A stretch of DNA of 64,000 nt from Spirulina major PCC 6313 (GCF_001890765.1 NZ_KV878783.1:3872771-3936770), one strand, 5' to 3'; shown: positions 18,798 through 27,916, numbered from the stretch's first letter. A program made the numbers and translations. The notes: generated by a model not told the origin, from the sequence alone.

Positions 18798-20390
18798 TTA
18801 GGCCTCATCCTCCGTCATTACCTTTTCAATCGCTTGATCCAACACGCTTTGAAGAACGGGAGACAGGTTGCGATTGAGGCGACCGGCGCGAATATATTCG
18901 GCGTAGGTGTCTGCTTCGATGTCCACGAGTTCTTCGCGGAGTTGCTCCATGGTGATGGCGAGGAGTTGGGGGTTTTGGGTTTGCAGTTTGGTGATCCCGT
19001 CTTCCACGTCCCGCAGTTGGCCGCGCACCAGTTGCTGTTGATAGCGGTAGAAGTCGGGGTCAATGTCGGGGGATTGTTCCACCTCAGCGAGGAAATTGAG
19101 AACGCGATTGAGGGCGGTACGGCGGGCGATCGCTTCGGAATAGGCCTGGCGTTGGGGTTGATCTCCCACTAGATCCAACCGTTTGAGAAAAACCTGTGTG
19201 GTCAGTCCCTGCACGAGGAGTGTGAACAGCACCACCCCAAAGACGGCATCGATAATTTCTTGGCGACCGTCGAGGATCGTGGGGACACTGAGGGCCAAGG
19301 CAATGGATACGCCGCCCCGCAGGCCGCCCCACCAGAGCACGGTAAATTCGCGCCAGTTGAAGGTGCTGCCCTTGAGGGCGTTGCTGAGGTAGCCGAGACC
19401 GAAAATGACCACGAAGCGCGTGCCGACGACGGTGAGGATGGCGATCGCAATCAGATCCAGATTCTTACTCAAACTGCCAAAGTTAATCTGATCGCCAATC
19501 AGCAAAAACACGATGGAATTGACAAAAAAGGCGAGAAACTCCCAAAATTCCGAGACAATCAAGCGCGTCCGGGGGTTCATGCCAATTCGAGAGCCAAAAT
19601 TCCCCAAAATTAGCCCCACCGTTACCACCCCAATCACCCCCGATCCCCCCAATTCCTCCACGAGGAGATAGGTTCCGTAGGCAGAAACGAGGGTTAAGGA
19701 TTGTTCGACAAGGGGAAAGTCAAACCGCTGCGTCAGGTAGGAAATGCCATAACCAATTAAACAGCCCAACCCCGCCCCAATCCCCACGAATGTGCCAAAC
19801 CGGGCCACCGTGACGGGAATCGAAAATTCTTCCACACCCAAGGGAATCCCCACCAACAGCAGGAATGCCACCACCGCCACGCCATCATTAAAAAGGCTTT
19901 CCCCTTCCATCACTGTGGTGAGGCGTTTCCCGGCTCCCAGTTCCCGAAAGAGGGCGACGACGGAGACGGGATCGGTGGCGGCGAGGCTCGCCCCCAGCAG
20001 CAGGGCGATGGGGAGGGAGAGGCCGGTAAATTGGCTAACGGGGAGGGCAACACCGAGGATTGAGATAATCACACCGGCGATCGCAAACAACCCCACCGGA
20101 ACCAAACTTTCTTGTAGATCCCGCCAGCGAATATTCCACGCCGCCTCAAACAACAGGGGCGGCAGAAATATTTCTAAAATCAATTCCGGCGACAGGTTCA
20201 CCAAGCGCACATTTACAAACGCCAACCCCAAGCCCACAATCACCAAGAGCAGGGTATAGGGAATGCGGCGAAACCAGCTAAAAATTCGAGACACCGTCGC
20301 CACACTGAGGGACACGGTGAGCACCACTAAAAATTGTTCTAGATTTTGCTTGATGACGGCATCGGCAGATGTGGCAGCCTCAAATTCCAT
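18798..20390 (-). CDS. CPA1-family Na+/H+ antiporter (NhaS1/NhaP type)
   Basis: Exchanges Na+ for H+ across the plasma membrane, for salt and pH homeostasis. The 530-residue protein has about 12 hydrophobic segments over residues ~15-420, then a soluble helical tail (~425-530) rich in acidic residues. The transport core includes IFLPPLLFEAAWNI, ATDPVSVVALFRELG with the conserved aspartate, and EGESLFNDGVAVV with the ND pair typical of CPA1. The length and tail resemble Synechocystis NhaS1 (SynNhaP), about 527 residues as I recall. The PfkB kinase gene upstream is 57 bp away on the same strand, so co-transcription is possible. Confidence 0.9.
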   Translation of the reverse strand: MEFEAATSADAVIKQNLEQFLVVLTVSLSVATVSRIFSWFRRIPYTLLLVIVGLGLAFVNVRLVNLSPELILEIFLPPLLFEAAWNIRWRDLQESLVPVGLFAIAGVIISILGVALPVSQFTGLSLPIALLLGASLAATDPVSVVALFRELGAGKRLTTVMEGESLFNDGVAVVAFLLLVGIPLGVEEFSIPVTVARFGTFVGIGAGLGCLIGYGISYLTQRFDFPLVEQSLTLVSAYGTYLLVEELGGSGVIGVVTVGLILGNFGSRIGMNPRTRLIVSEFWEFLAFFVNSIVFLLIGDQINFGSLSKNLDLIAIAILTVVGTRFVVIFGLGYLSNALKGSTFNWREFTVLWWGGLRGGVSIALALSVPTILDGRQEIIDAVFGVVLFTLLVQGLTTQVFLKRLDLVGDQPQRQAYSEAIARRTALNRVLNFLAEVEQSPDIDPDFYRYQQQLVRGQLRDVEDGITKLQTQNPQLLAITMEQLREELVDIEADTYAEYIRAGRLNRNLSPVLQSVLDQAIEKVMTEDEA

Positions 20391-20447
20391 AGGTTTTTCT
20401 AGGGGTGGGTGTTCTTGGGCGATCTTAACGGGTTTGGAGAAAGGCTG

Positions 20448-21428
20448 TTAAGCGATGAGGAGGGCGGGTAGTACCTCCGGAGCCAAGCGGGGGCCGTATT
20501 GGGTCACGACCTTGGCGGCGGCTTGGGAGGCGAGATGACCCGCAGCGGCGTAGTCCATGCCGTGGGTGATGCCGTAGAGGAAGGCCCCGGCGTAGGTGTC
20601 GCCCGCGCCGACGGTGTCGATCGCATCCACAACCACCGCCGGGATTTCGTGGAGGGTGTCGCCATCGAAAACAAGGGAGCCTTGGGGGCCTTGGGTGAGG
20701 GCGAAGGTTTGGGAAATGGTTTTGAGGTAAGCGATCGCATCCTCCAGACTCTCAGTTTGGGCCAGTTCCAACGCCTCGGATTCATTGGCAAACAAAAGAT
20801 CCACCCCAGAACCGATAATCTCCAACAGCCCCGGCCGGAAAAACTTCGCCATGTTCGGATCAGAGAGGGAAAAACTCGTTTTCGCCCCCGCCGTTTTCCC
20901 CAAAATCAACGCCGCCACCGCTGCCTCTTTACCCGTGGGAGAGGTGACTAAATAGCCTTCGGTGTAGATATATTTCGACTGATTCAAGGCCCGCTGATCA
21001 ATTTCGGTGGTGGAAATCGCCCCGGAAATACCGAGAAACGTATTCATGGTGCGATCGGCATCGGGCGTAACCAACACCAAACATTTCCCCGTGATCCCAT
21101 CACCCCGGTGTTGATGTTGCAAATTCGTATCTAGGCCACATTCGAGCAGATCCGCCATAAAAAAACCGCCCGTTTCATCGTTGGCCACCTTACAGGAATA
21201 AAACCCCTTCCCCCCCAATTGCGCCACGGTCACGAGGGTATTCGCCGACGATCCCCCGCTGGTTTTTTTCGGCTCTAAATTCTTGAGGGCGGCGGTAATT
21301 TCCCCCTGGCGTAATTCATCCACCAGGGTCATCACGCCTTTGTCTATGTTCAGGTCGGCGAGTTGCTCCGGTGTGACCTCATATTCCATATCCACCAGCG
21401 CATTCCCAATCCCATACACGTCATACAT
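20448..21428 (-). CDS. PfkB-family kinase, adenosine kinase-like
   Basis: A 326-residue ribokinase/PfkB-fold kinase. The N-terminus [17 protein letters not shown] and [12 protein letters not shown] (PfkB signature 1 region) match the cyanobacterial adenosine kinase-like group. The second signature, [19 protein letters not shown], carries the catalytic aspartate and anion hole GAGD. The likely reaction is phosphorylation of adenosine or another nucleoside or sugar; specificity cannot be fixed by eye. It lies 57 bp upstream of the antiporter gene. The 440 bp upstream contains structured palindromic DNA (21571-21673). Confidence 0.85.
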   Translation of the reverse strand: MYDVYGIGNALVDMEYEVTPEQLADLNIDKGVMTLVDELRQGEITAALKNLEPKKTSGGSSANTLVTVAQLGGKGFYSCKVANDETGGFFMADLLECGLDTNLQHQHRGDGITGKCLVLVTPDADRTMNTFLGISGAISTTEIDQRALNQSKYIYTEGYLVTSPTGKEAAVAALILGKTAGAKTSFSLSDPNMAKFFRPGLLEIIGSGVDLLFANESEALELAQTESLEDAIAYLKTISQTFALTQGPQGSLVFDGDTLHEIPAVVVDAIDTVGAGDTYAGAFLYGITHGMDYAAAGHLASQAAAKVVTQYGPRLAPEVLPALLIA

Positions 21429-21570
21429 AATGCTGTCTTGCCATAATTATTTAACCGTTCTTCAGTTAATCATATTGATGGCGGTTTACAGCTTGTTCAC
21501 CCATTGCCCTCACCCCAAACCCTTCTCCCACGGGGCTATTATCCATAACCCAAGCAGTGGTTTCCCCCAG

Positions 21571-21673
21571 TCGGGGAGATGAAATCCCCGCCTCAGAGCG
21601 AAAACCCGTTTTAACGGTTTCCAGAGTAGGCTTCAGCCTACTTTCGCTCTGAGCCAAGACCTTCAGTTCTTGG
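21571..21673. repeat. Multi-hairpin palindromic element
   Basis: Four nested or adjacent hairpins: CGGGGAGATGAAATCCCCG (21572-21590); a 12-bp perfect outer stem CTCAGAGCGAAA/TTTCGCTCTGAG (21592-21603 with 21642-21653) enclosing CCGTTTTAACGG and AGTAGGCTTCAGCCTACT; then CCAAGACCTTCAGTTCTTGG (21654-21673). The layout suggests a folded RNA or a transposon end related to IS200/IS605. It lies upstream of the PfkB kinase gene. Confidence 0.7.
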
Positions 21674-21870
21674 CGGATCGGGGTTCGGCAGACTCATGCT
21701 CACTGATGGATCAGATCAGCAGTCGCACGGGGCGAGGGGCTTTTGATCTGTCTGTGATGATGTCTGAACAAGCTGTCAATTTAAACTCTCATGGCCTGGC
21801 TCTGCTGGGTCATGTTCACCAGGGAGGCTCTGCTTGCCTAACGAGCATGGGGTTTTTCGCTTGGAGCGCG
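21674..21870. other. Short intergenic stretch
   Basis: A plus-strand 104-codon frame (21670-21984) runs through here and into the 3' end of the Gfo/Idh gene. It has no recognisable features and was not accepted as a gene. Nothing else is seen. Confidence 0.4.
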
Positions 21871-22953
21871 TTAGGCGTTAGCGATCGCACTATTCGAGTT
21901 TTGCACCGCGCTTTGGCTGGGTTGCCAATCTTCGTTGTGCCACACTTGGCCATCAAGGGCCATCTTTTCGATCGCACTCGCTAAACGTAACGCTTTTAAA
22001 GCTTGTTCACCCCCCACCGAGGGTTTTTCGCCACCGCGCACACAGTTCACAAAATGTTCTAGCTCGGCGTGGAGGGGTTCAATATTGCTGGTGTAGACTT
22101 TTTCGATTAGGCCGTCCTGACGGTAGAGGACTTGGCCGTAGTCCGTCATGCAGTTGGCGGTAGTTTGGCGGTGGATGAGGATTTCGTTATTGAGAAAATC
22201 TGCTTCGGTGAGGGAATGTTTACAATGGGCGGCAATGCGGCGGATTTTGCGGTGGGTGACTTTGCTAGAGGTGAGGGTGGCGACGATGCCATTGGCAAAG
22301 CCGAGGGTGGCGGTGACGTAGTCGAGATAGCCGGAATCGGAGGCCCGGCTACCGCTGGCGGTGACTTTGACCACGGACGATTTCGCCAATTCCAGCATTA
22401 AATCAATGTCATGGATCATCAGATCCAAGACGACGGACACATCATTGGCGCGATCGGAATAGGGACTCATGCGATGGGCCTCGATCGCTAGTAATTCCTC
22501 TGTGGCCAGGACTTTGCTCAATTCTTGGAAGGCGGGGTTAAAGCGTTCAATGTGGCCGACTTGGAGAATGCAATGGGATTCGGCGGCGGCATTGACGAGG
22601 GATTCGGCTTCGGTAATACTGGCGGCGATCGGTTTTTCGATCAGGACGTGAACCCCAGCGCGGAGGCAATCCATACCGACCCGATGGTGCAGCCGGGTGG
22701 GGACGGCAACACAGACGGCATCCACGTGGGGAAAGAGGTCGTGATAGTTTTCAAAAAAACGGATGCGGTATTTGCTGGCAGTGTCGAGACCGCGCTCGAC
22801 GTTGAGGTCAGAGATGCCCATCAGTTCCACGTCTTTGAGCAAACTAAGGACGCGGGTATGATGTTGACCCATGTTGCCTACGCCAATAACGCCGATGCGG
22901 ATGGGTCGATGCAGAGGGCGCTGAGGGGTCACGGTGTGTTGTGCGTTGCTCAT
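21871..22953 (-). CDS. Gfo/Idh/MocA family oxidoreductase
   Basis: A 360-residue NAD(P)-dependent oxidoreductase of the glucose-fructose/inositol dehydrogenase family. The Rossmann fold opens with IRIGVIGVGNMGQHH (~18-32). The family lysine lies in HVLIEKPIAASITEAE (~105-120), and HIERFNPAF and VLDLMIHDIDLML hold further substrate-side residues. The usual substrate class is sugars or nucleotide sugars; the precise one is unknown. The gene stands alone: a 410-bp gap with hairpin repeats lies upstream. The last residues (NSNSAIANA) are low-complexity and probably unstructured. Confidence 0.88.
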   Translation of the reverse strand: MSNAQHTVTPQRPLHRPIRIGVIGVGNMGQHHTRVLSLLKDVELMGISDLNVERGLDTASKYRIRFFENYHDLFPHVDAVCVAVPTRLHHRVGMDCLRAGVHVLIEKPIAASITEAESLVNAAAESHCILQVGHIERFNPAFQELSKVLATEELLAIEAHRMSPYSDRANDVSVVLDLMIHDIDLMLELAKSSVVKVTASGSRASDSGYLDYVTATLGFANGIVATLTSSKVTHRKIRRIAAHCKHSLTEADFLNNEILIHRQTTANCMTDYGQVLYRQDGLIEKVYTSNIEPLHAELEHFVNCVRGGEKPSVGGEQALKALRLASAIEKMALDGQVWHNEDWQPSQSAVQNSNSAIANA

Positions 22954-23362
22954 GCTGGTTGTGCTCCTCTATGACTCTCTATCATGCGTCTGATCAGCGT
23001 TTTGACGGTTGCTTGGTTTCACCCAAATCGTATCACAGTCTTAAGGAGTGCAAAGAATCTTCACGGTTTTTGCTCGTATTCTTGACGCTTGGGGCGACCT
23101 TTGCCAGTCTGATTGGCTAAATCATCGCTGCATTATCAAAGGGGGAGGGGCGATCGCAGGTGTCAACCTGTGTCACTTTTTGAGTTGTCCCCTCCCGGTG
23201 GGCTACTCCGTCAGGGCAGCGAGCGAGAAGCTCGCACGACAGAAGCTCAACGCAATGGGAGTGCGAGCCTCTGGCTCGCTGCTTTCTCTCATGAACTGGC
23301 CAATCCATAGCGAGCGAGAAGCTCGCACGACAGAGGATTGACCGTAACTGAGATGTATTCCT
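22954..23362. other. Intergenic region with hairpin repeats
   Basis: About 410 bp between the Gfo/Idh gene start and the DUF2235 gene end. It carries two copies of the two-hairpin repeat (23216-23282 and a half copy at 23309-23340). Open frames crossing the repeats are not genes. Confidence 0.6.
23216..23340. repeat. Two-hairpin dispersed repeat, one full and one half copy
   Basis: Full copy 23216-23282: GCGAGCGAGAAGCTCGC, a linker, then GCGAGCCTCTGGCTCGC (stem bases G/C here where other copies have T/A). Half copy 23309-23340: AGCGAGCGAGAAGCTCGCAC followed by GACAGAGGATTG. It lies just 3' of the DUF2235 gene. Confidence 0.85.
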
Positions 23363-24430
23363 TTAGGATGCTGGGGGCTGGGGGCTTAACTCAGCTTGGA
23401 ATGCCTGTAAGTTGCGGGGTCTATACTGCTCCAAATTTCGCCAACGGGTGATCACACTGCTATGCAGTGCAGCCTGCGATCGCTTCACGGTTCGATAGTG
23501 GGGTGGAAAAAGTGACCAAAATCCCTGTGGTTTAAAGTCCCGATCGAGGGTTGGATTGACCTTTAGCTCGCCAATGCAGGTGAGATCAAAGTCTAATCCG
23601 AGGGCTTTCGCTTGTTCGATCATCCACAGGAGGGCGGCATTGGATAAGGGGGCATTGGCTTGGGTGCCGCCGCCAACGCAGCCATGATCGCCGGGGAACA
23701 AGACTTGATGGAGGGGGCGTGGATCTCCCTGCTGACGTTCCATGAGGGTGGCATCAAAGGTGGTGCGGTATTCATCGATGGCGATCGCATGGGCTGCATT
23801 TTCAATCTGTGCCCCTAGTTTTGTATCGTGAAAGCGATACTGCTCCCGATTCAAGAACCGATCGAGGGGCACACCATTGATTAAGTTGGGAACCCCCAAC
23901 GCGCCGACGGTATCCCAACAGCCCAGTAAGGTGATGGGGGTAGTCTGACTGTATTGGGTGCGAAATGCTTCGATGGCGGCATTGTGGCGGTGTGCTGAAC
24001 TGTCGTGGCGATCGCGACTCCGTTGGCGGTAAAGCTCGTAGGCCTGGGGCGCACGGCGAATGTTGTCGCGGGTGACGAGTCCCAAGAGGCTGATCATGCC
24101 CGCCAAACTCCGGACGGTGTAAGCACCACGACTAAACCCGAACAGATAAATTTCATCGCCGGGCACATAATTAAGGCTCAAAAACCGATAGCCATCCTGA
24201 ATATTGCAGTCAATCCCCTTGCCGGCAATGCCCCCAGTCCACTTTCGCACCTTGCTTTCTGTGCCAACGCCTTCGTCATAGAAAACAATTTGGGGAATGC
24301 CTTGGCTATCTAGGGGGGTAATGCCTTGGGCTATTTTGACAACGTTGGTGGGATAGGGGCTTTCGAGGCGTTGCCAGGTTCCATCACAACAGACAATGAG
24401 CCGTTTTTTAAACTGTGGGGTTGCGTCCAT
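23363..24430 (-). CDS. DUF2235 alpha/beta-hydrolase-like protein
   Basis: A 355-residue protein with the DUF2235 fold, also seen in Tle1-type phospholipase effectors of type VI secretion. The N-terminus RLIVCCDGTWQ is typical. The nucleophile motif is GFSRGAYT with S100. The acid side includes LLGCWDTVGALGVP, and HEVLFPGDHGCVGG-like sequence (LFPGDHGCVGGG) supplies the histidine. There is no signal peptide and no type VI genes are near, so a housekeeping hydrolase is at least as likely as a toxin. It is divergent from the recombinase gene (154 bp gap). Confidence 0.85.
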   Translation of the reverse strand: MDATPQFKKRLIVCCDGTWQRLESPYPTNVVKIAQGITPLDSQGIPQIVFYDEGVGTESKVRKWTGGIAGKGIDCNIQDGYRFLSLNYVPGDEIYLFGFSRGAYTVRSLAGMISLLGLVTRDNIRRAPQAYELYRQRSRDRHDSSAHRHNAAIEAFRTQYSQTTPITLLGCWDTVGALGVPNLINGVPLDRFLNREQYRFHDTKLGAQIENAAHAIAIDEYRTTFDATLMERQQGDPRPLHQVLFPGDHGCVGGGTQANAPLSNAALLWMIEQAKALGLDFDLTCIGELKVNPTLDRDFKPQGFWSLFPPHYRTVKRSQAALHSSVITRWRNLEQYRPRNLQAFQAELSPQPPAS

Positions 24431-24584
24431 GGGTCTAAATTTTTTGATCGTGTGTCTGGTACTACAGCCATATTCGTGCTTTTACTGTATCCGAGAATTT
24501 ATGCGGTTTTTGGGAATCCCGGCGGCGATCGCACCTTCCACCGCCCGGCTATACTGGTGAAGATCTTGCCCCCTCCCTATCCCT

Positions 24585-25577
24585 ATGGAATTGTCCACGG
24601 TATCAAGTCCTTTGGTGAGCCGCGATCGCCTCTTGGCGGCCTTCGGGGATTTTCTCAATCTGGATGTGGGAGCCGGGGATGCAGCCTTGGATACGGTGCA
24701 GACCTACCGCCGTCAGGTGCAGCAGTTTTTAGGATGGTGCGATCGCCACAACCTCGATCCGGGGCAACTGGTACAGGACGATATTAAACGCTATCGCTAT
24801 TGGCTGGTGCAAGATCAGCAATTCAAACCGGCCACAGTGGCGCTCAAACTCTCAGTGGTGCGGCGTTTTTACCAAGCAGCGGTGAATCGGGGCCTGGTTC
24901 CGTTTAACCCAGCCTTAGGAGTCCGTCCCCCCCGCGAAAAACGTGACCCCGCTGAACGGATTACCTTTCTTGAAACATCAGAAGTGGAGCGACTTTTGGC
25001 CGCTGTGCCCTGGCCCGATGCCGGGATTACCCCAACGGCGGAATTACAACGGTTGCGCGATCGCGCCCTGCTGGCGATCATGGCCCTCGAAGGCCCCCGC
25101 ACCGTCGAACTGCACCGCGCCAATGTGGTGAACGTCCTCCAACAGGGCCAAAACTACGGCATCCGCGTCGAAGGCAAACGCAATATTCGCATCGTCCCCC
25201 TCACCCCCGCTATTGCCCAGGTCTTAATGACGTATCTCGATATGCGGCGCGATCGCGGCGAACGCTTCACCACCCAAACCCCCCTCTTTATCGCCGTCGG
25301 CAATCGAGCCAAAGGAAAACGCCTCTCTCGGCGCGGTATCCGGCTGATCGTCGATCGCCACCTCACCGCCACCCACCTCAAGCACGCCGCCGGGCGCACC
25401 ATTTCCGCCCACAGTCTCCGCCACACCGCCGGAACCCTCGCCCTCCGCGCCGGGGCGGAACTGCGCCAAGTCCAAGACCTCCTCGGCCATGCCGATCCCC
25501 GCACCACTTGTATTTATGCCCATGTGGCCGATCGCTGGGAGAATAACCCAGCCCTGAAGTTGGGGATTGAGCTTTAA
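24585..25577 (+). CDS. Tyrosine recombinase / site-specific integrase
   Basis: A 330-residue lambda-integrase-type recombinase with N-terminal SAM-like core-binding domain (~15-105) and catalytic domain (~125-320). All six catalytic positions can be placed: R172 (EGPRTVEL), K198 (VEGKRN), H276 and R279 (SAHSLRHTAG), H302 (LLGHADPRTT) and Y311 (IYAHVAD). It looks like a chromosomal XerC/D-like enzyme rather than a phage integrase: no att duplication, tRNA or phage genes are next to it. Its substrate site is unknown. cobH follows 61 bp downstream. Confidence 0.9.
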   Translation: MELSTVSSPLVSRDRLLAAFGDFLNLDVGAGDAALDTVQTYRRQVQQFLGWCDRHNLDPGQLVQDDIKRYRYWLVQDQQFKPATVALKLSVVRRFYQAAVNRGLVPFNPALGVRPPREKRDPAERITFLETSEVERLLAAVPWPDAGITPTAELQRLRDRALLAIMALEGPRTVELHRANVVNVLQQGQNYGIRVEGKRNIRIVPLTPAIAQVLMTYLDMRRDRGERFTTQTPLFIAVGNRAKGKRLSRRGIRLIVDRHLTATHLKHAAGRTISAHSLRHTAGTLALRAGAELRQVQDLLGHADPRTTCIYAHVADRWENNPALKLGIEL

Positions 25578-25638
25578 CTCAGGGGCGATTCGTCCCAGAG
25601 GCTCCTAAAATGAAAAGAGTTTTTGGGTGAGGGCCAAG

Positions 25639-26256
25639 ATGATGGAATGGTCGATTGCGGATGTGCAGGGGTTAGCCATTGTGGATCGTGAGATCGGCTC
25701 GCACCGCTTTCGCCCCGCTGAATATGAACTCGTCCGGCGGGTGGTCTATCATACGGGGGATCTCGATTATGCCGGGCTATCGGGCTTTGCCGAAGGTGCG
25801 ATCGCATCGGGAGCCGCCGCCCTCGCTGCCCGCAGCGCCATTATTGTTGATGTGCCCATGGTCATGACCGGCATTCTCCCCACCATCCAAAGCACCTTTT
25901 GTAATCCCGTTTTCTGTGCCAGCGCCGTCCCCCCCGATGCCCAAGACCCGCGATCCCTCGTTGCCCAAGGCATGGTTTCCCTCGCCAACCAATACCCTGA
26001 AGCTATTTTCGTCGTCGGCCAAGACATTACCGCCCTCAATGTCTTAATTGAATTAATCGAAGCTGAAGACATTCAGCCCGCCCTCGTGGTGGGGGCGGCA
26101 GCGGGTTTCATGGATGCTGATGTGTCCAAAGAACGCCTCCAGGATTCCATGGTTGCCAATATTCGCGTTAGTAGCCGCAAGGGTGGCCCTGGGGTGGCGG
26201 TGGCGTTGGTGAATGGTTTGGTGGCGTTGGCGGCTCATGCGTATCTGCAAGAGTGA
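25639..26256 (+). CDS. cobH: Precorrin-8X methylmutase
   Basis: Moves a methyl group from C-11 to C-12 of precorrin-8X (or cobalt-precorrin-8) to give (cobyrinate) hydrogenobyrinate in corrin synthesis; also named CbiC. ATG at 25639 is chosen over GTG at 25627 because GAGGG lies six bases upstream; it gives 205 residues. The catalytic histidine fits H38 in RRVVYHTGDLDY. VDVPMVMTGI and VVGAAAGFMDADVSKERL are family features. No other corrin genes are in the window, as is common in cyanobacteria where they are scattered. Confidence 0.93.
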   Translation: MMEWSIADVQGLAIVDREIGSHRFRPAEYELVRRVVYHTGDLDYAGLSGFAEGAIASGAAALAARSAIIVDVPMVMTGILPTIQSTFCNPVFCASAVPPDAQDPRSLVAQGMVSLANQYPEAIFVVGQDITALNVLIELIEAEDIQPALVVGAAAGFMDADVSKERLQDSMVANIRVSSRKGGPGVAVALVNGLVALAAHAYLQE

Positions 26257-26324
26257 ACGCTTGGCAGCTTGGGCCACGGCAGGATAACCACCACACCCGC
26301 ATTCAGGCCCCAGTGTCCACCAGC

Positions 26325-26432
26325 ATTGATTTATGGCGATCCTAAATCAATCGGAGATTCTGATCTCCTCATCAACAAGGAGCTTCAGCCCCTTGCCTGT
26401 TCATGAATCAAATAGGATTGCCATAGATCAAT
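26325..26432. repeat. 108-bp element with 20-bp inverted repeat ends
   Basis: Left end ATTGATTTATGGCGATCCTA pairs with the right end, whose reverse complement is ATTGATCTATGGCAATCCTA (18 of 20 match). Inside are the small hairpins GGAGATTCTGATCTCC and AAGGAGCTTCAGCCCCTT. It lies between cobH and the convergent J-domain gene, whose stop codon falls in the right end. Confidence 0.8.
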
Positions 26433-27522
26433 AGAATTGTGATGGATCGATGATGATGCCCAGTTGCTCTTCCATGAGTTGGGCCATCATTTCTGGGGTG
26501 AGGGGGCCGTCCGCTGCTCTCGGCCCTTGGAGAAATCGTTTGATGGTTATTTTGCGATCGCGAAAATCCCGGACAAAATCCCGAACTATTGTTAAACCGT
26601 CGATCTCCGCCTCCGCCTCCTCGATCATCTGCTCAAACATATCAATGTGTTGCCGCTTCGCCTGACGGTAGACCGTCACCATTTCGCCTTCGTGGGTATG
26701 ATTGCGCAAATGCCGCAATTCCGCCTTAATCCCCTCGTATTGGTTCCGCAGGTTTTGATTTTCCTGGCGCAATTTTTCACAGGTGCGCTCCACATCATCC
26801 CCCTGTTCCACCGCTGTCACAGTGTCCTCAAAACTCTGCTGCTCCAATTCGAGCAGCCGCGCAAAATCTCCGTCCTGATAGGCGCGGTTGATTTCCTTCA
26901 TGATTTCGGTGTTTTGGCTGTGGGTGTCTTGATCGGTGGCGCGATCGGGGTGATATTTGGCGGCGAGGCGGAGAAAGGTTTGGCGCATTTCGCGCTGATT
27001 TTCGGGGGCGGCATCCCGTGCGGAGGGCGATCGCGCCCCGGTTTCGGCTCCCGATGGGTCAAACCCCTGGGAATCGTCGTCATCGTCAAACATTCCCTCA
27101 AAGTCCGCAAACGGATTACCAAATGGATCTGCATCGTCGTCCCCTTGGCCGGGAATCGCTCGCTCACTCAGCACCCCTTGCCATTGCAGCGATCGGTAGA
27201 GGCGTTGAATCTTAGTTAAGCTCTGTTTGCCAAATTTGCGCGTGGTGAACAGCTCCGTAAACAGGCTGTGAATCTCCTCGTCGAGGGCTTCCAGTTTTGC
27301 CCTCGGTTCGGCGGATCGCTCAAACATTTCGGTGATCAGCGATCGCATCTCGTTAATAAAATTATCCAGTTCGGTGCGCTTGCGGCGAATCTGCTTCAAC
27401 AGCCAAGCGCGATCGGCATTGAGGGCAGCCAACTGCTCATGAAACGACGACAGCGCAAGGGCTGGCCCGGAAGAAGATGATGTGGGGACTGATCTCTTGG
27501 TTTTCGCCTTGCGTCGTGCCAT
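26428..27522 (-). CDS. J-domain protein with coiled coils and acidic linker
   Basis: A 364-residue protein predicted to stimulate an Hsp70 (DnaK). Order: basic N-terminus, coiled coil (~25-85), helical segment, acidic low-complexity stretch (~126-155, with DDDDD), J domain (~172-220) with the essential HPD at 191-193 in LRLAAKYHPDRATD, then a long coiled coil (~220-320). It lacks the G/F region and zinc fingers of DnaJ, so it is a specialised co-chaperone. The C-terminal SQFY lies against the inverted-repeat element at 26325-26432, whose insertion may have set the present stop codon. It is divergent from cpcG. Confidence 0.85.
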   Translation of the reverse strand: MARRKAKTKRSVPTSSSSGPALALSSFHEQLAALNADRAWLLKQIRRKRTELDNFINEMRSLITEMFERSAEPRAKLEALDEEIHSLFTELFTTRKFGKQSLTKIQRLYRSLQWQGVLSERAIPGQGDDDADPFGNPFADFEGMFDDDDDSQGFDPSGAETGARSPSARDAAPENQREMRQTFLRLAAKYHPDRATDQDTHSQNTEIMKEINRAYQDGDFARLLELEQQSFEDTVTAVEQGDDVERTCEKLRQENQNLRNQYEGIKAELRHLRNHTHEGEMVTVYRQAKRQHIDMFEQMIEEAEAEIDGLTIVRDFVRDFRDRKITIKRFLQGPRAADGPLTPEMMAQLMEEQLGIIIDPSQFY

Positions 27523-27899
27523 GGCTCACGCTCCCTAAACTATTTTGCATTAATCCACAGCCTAGCGAATTTTGACACCCTGCAAAATCCCCCTCACGCT
27601 CTGGTTGGCTCACCCCTTGACCCCGTTATTCCTGAGACCGCCCTGAACGCCTTGGGACTCCAGCTACGGCAGAAACGCTGAAGCATAGAACCTGTTTGAA
27701 TCTGAATATTGCTTTACAAAAATTAATTTTTTGCCCCTGAAACTGTTACAAACTTTCGGGTTCCATCCCTTGTGCGATCGCACCCCAAGTCGCTCCGAAA
27801 ATCCAGCAAACCCAAGCAGGGTCATACACCCCAATCCCACACCCTGCCGCATTTTGTAAGAATTAATAAGATTTTTCGACGCTCCGTTCCCCCCTCCTT
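27523..27899. other. Divergent promoter region of the J-domain gene and cpcG
   Basis: About 380 bp. A TTTGTAAG half-site (27853-27860) resembles the HLR1-like element downstream. A 62-codon minus-strand frame (27664-27852) is not convincing. No repeat is seen. Confidence 0.4.
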
Positions 27900-27905
27900 T
27901 ATGAT
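27900..27905 (+). promoter_or_regulatory. Candidate -10 box of cpcG
   Basis: TATGAT about 47 bp before the start codon of cpcG. A -35 match is weak (TTCGAC at 27875-27880, spacing 19). This is a prediction from position and sequence only. Confidence 0.4.
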
Positions 27906-27916
27906 AGGGGTTAAAC

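Noticed and set aside
21498-21531. GCCCTCACCCCAAACCCTTCTCCCACGGGGC as another MITE copy
   Set aside because: Similar only in the short GCCCTCACCC block; the diagnostic GACAAAATT end is absent.
21670-21984. Plus-strand 104-codon frame
   Set aside because: Overlaps the Gfo/Idh gene antisense and palindromic DNA, with no recognisable protein feature or ribosome-binding site.
23363-24430. DUF2235 protein as a type VI effector
   Set aside because: No VgrG, PAAR, immunity or other secretion genes are adjacent; only the fold is shared.
24585-25577. Integrase as a mark of a prophage or integrative element
   Set aside because: No att repeats, tRNA gene, phage or conjugation genes nearby; the enzyme looks like a resident Xer-type recombinase.
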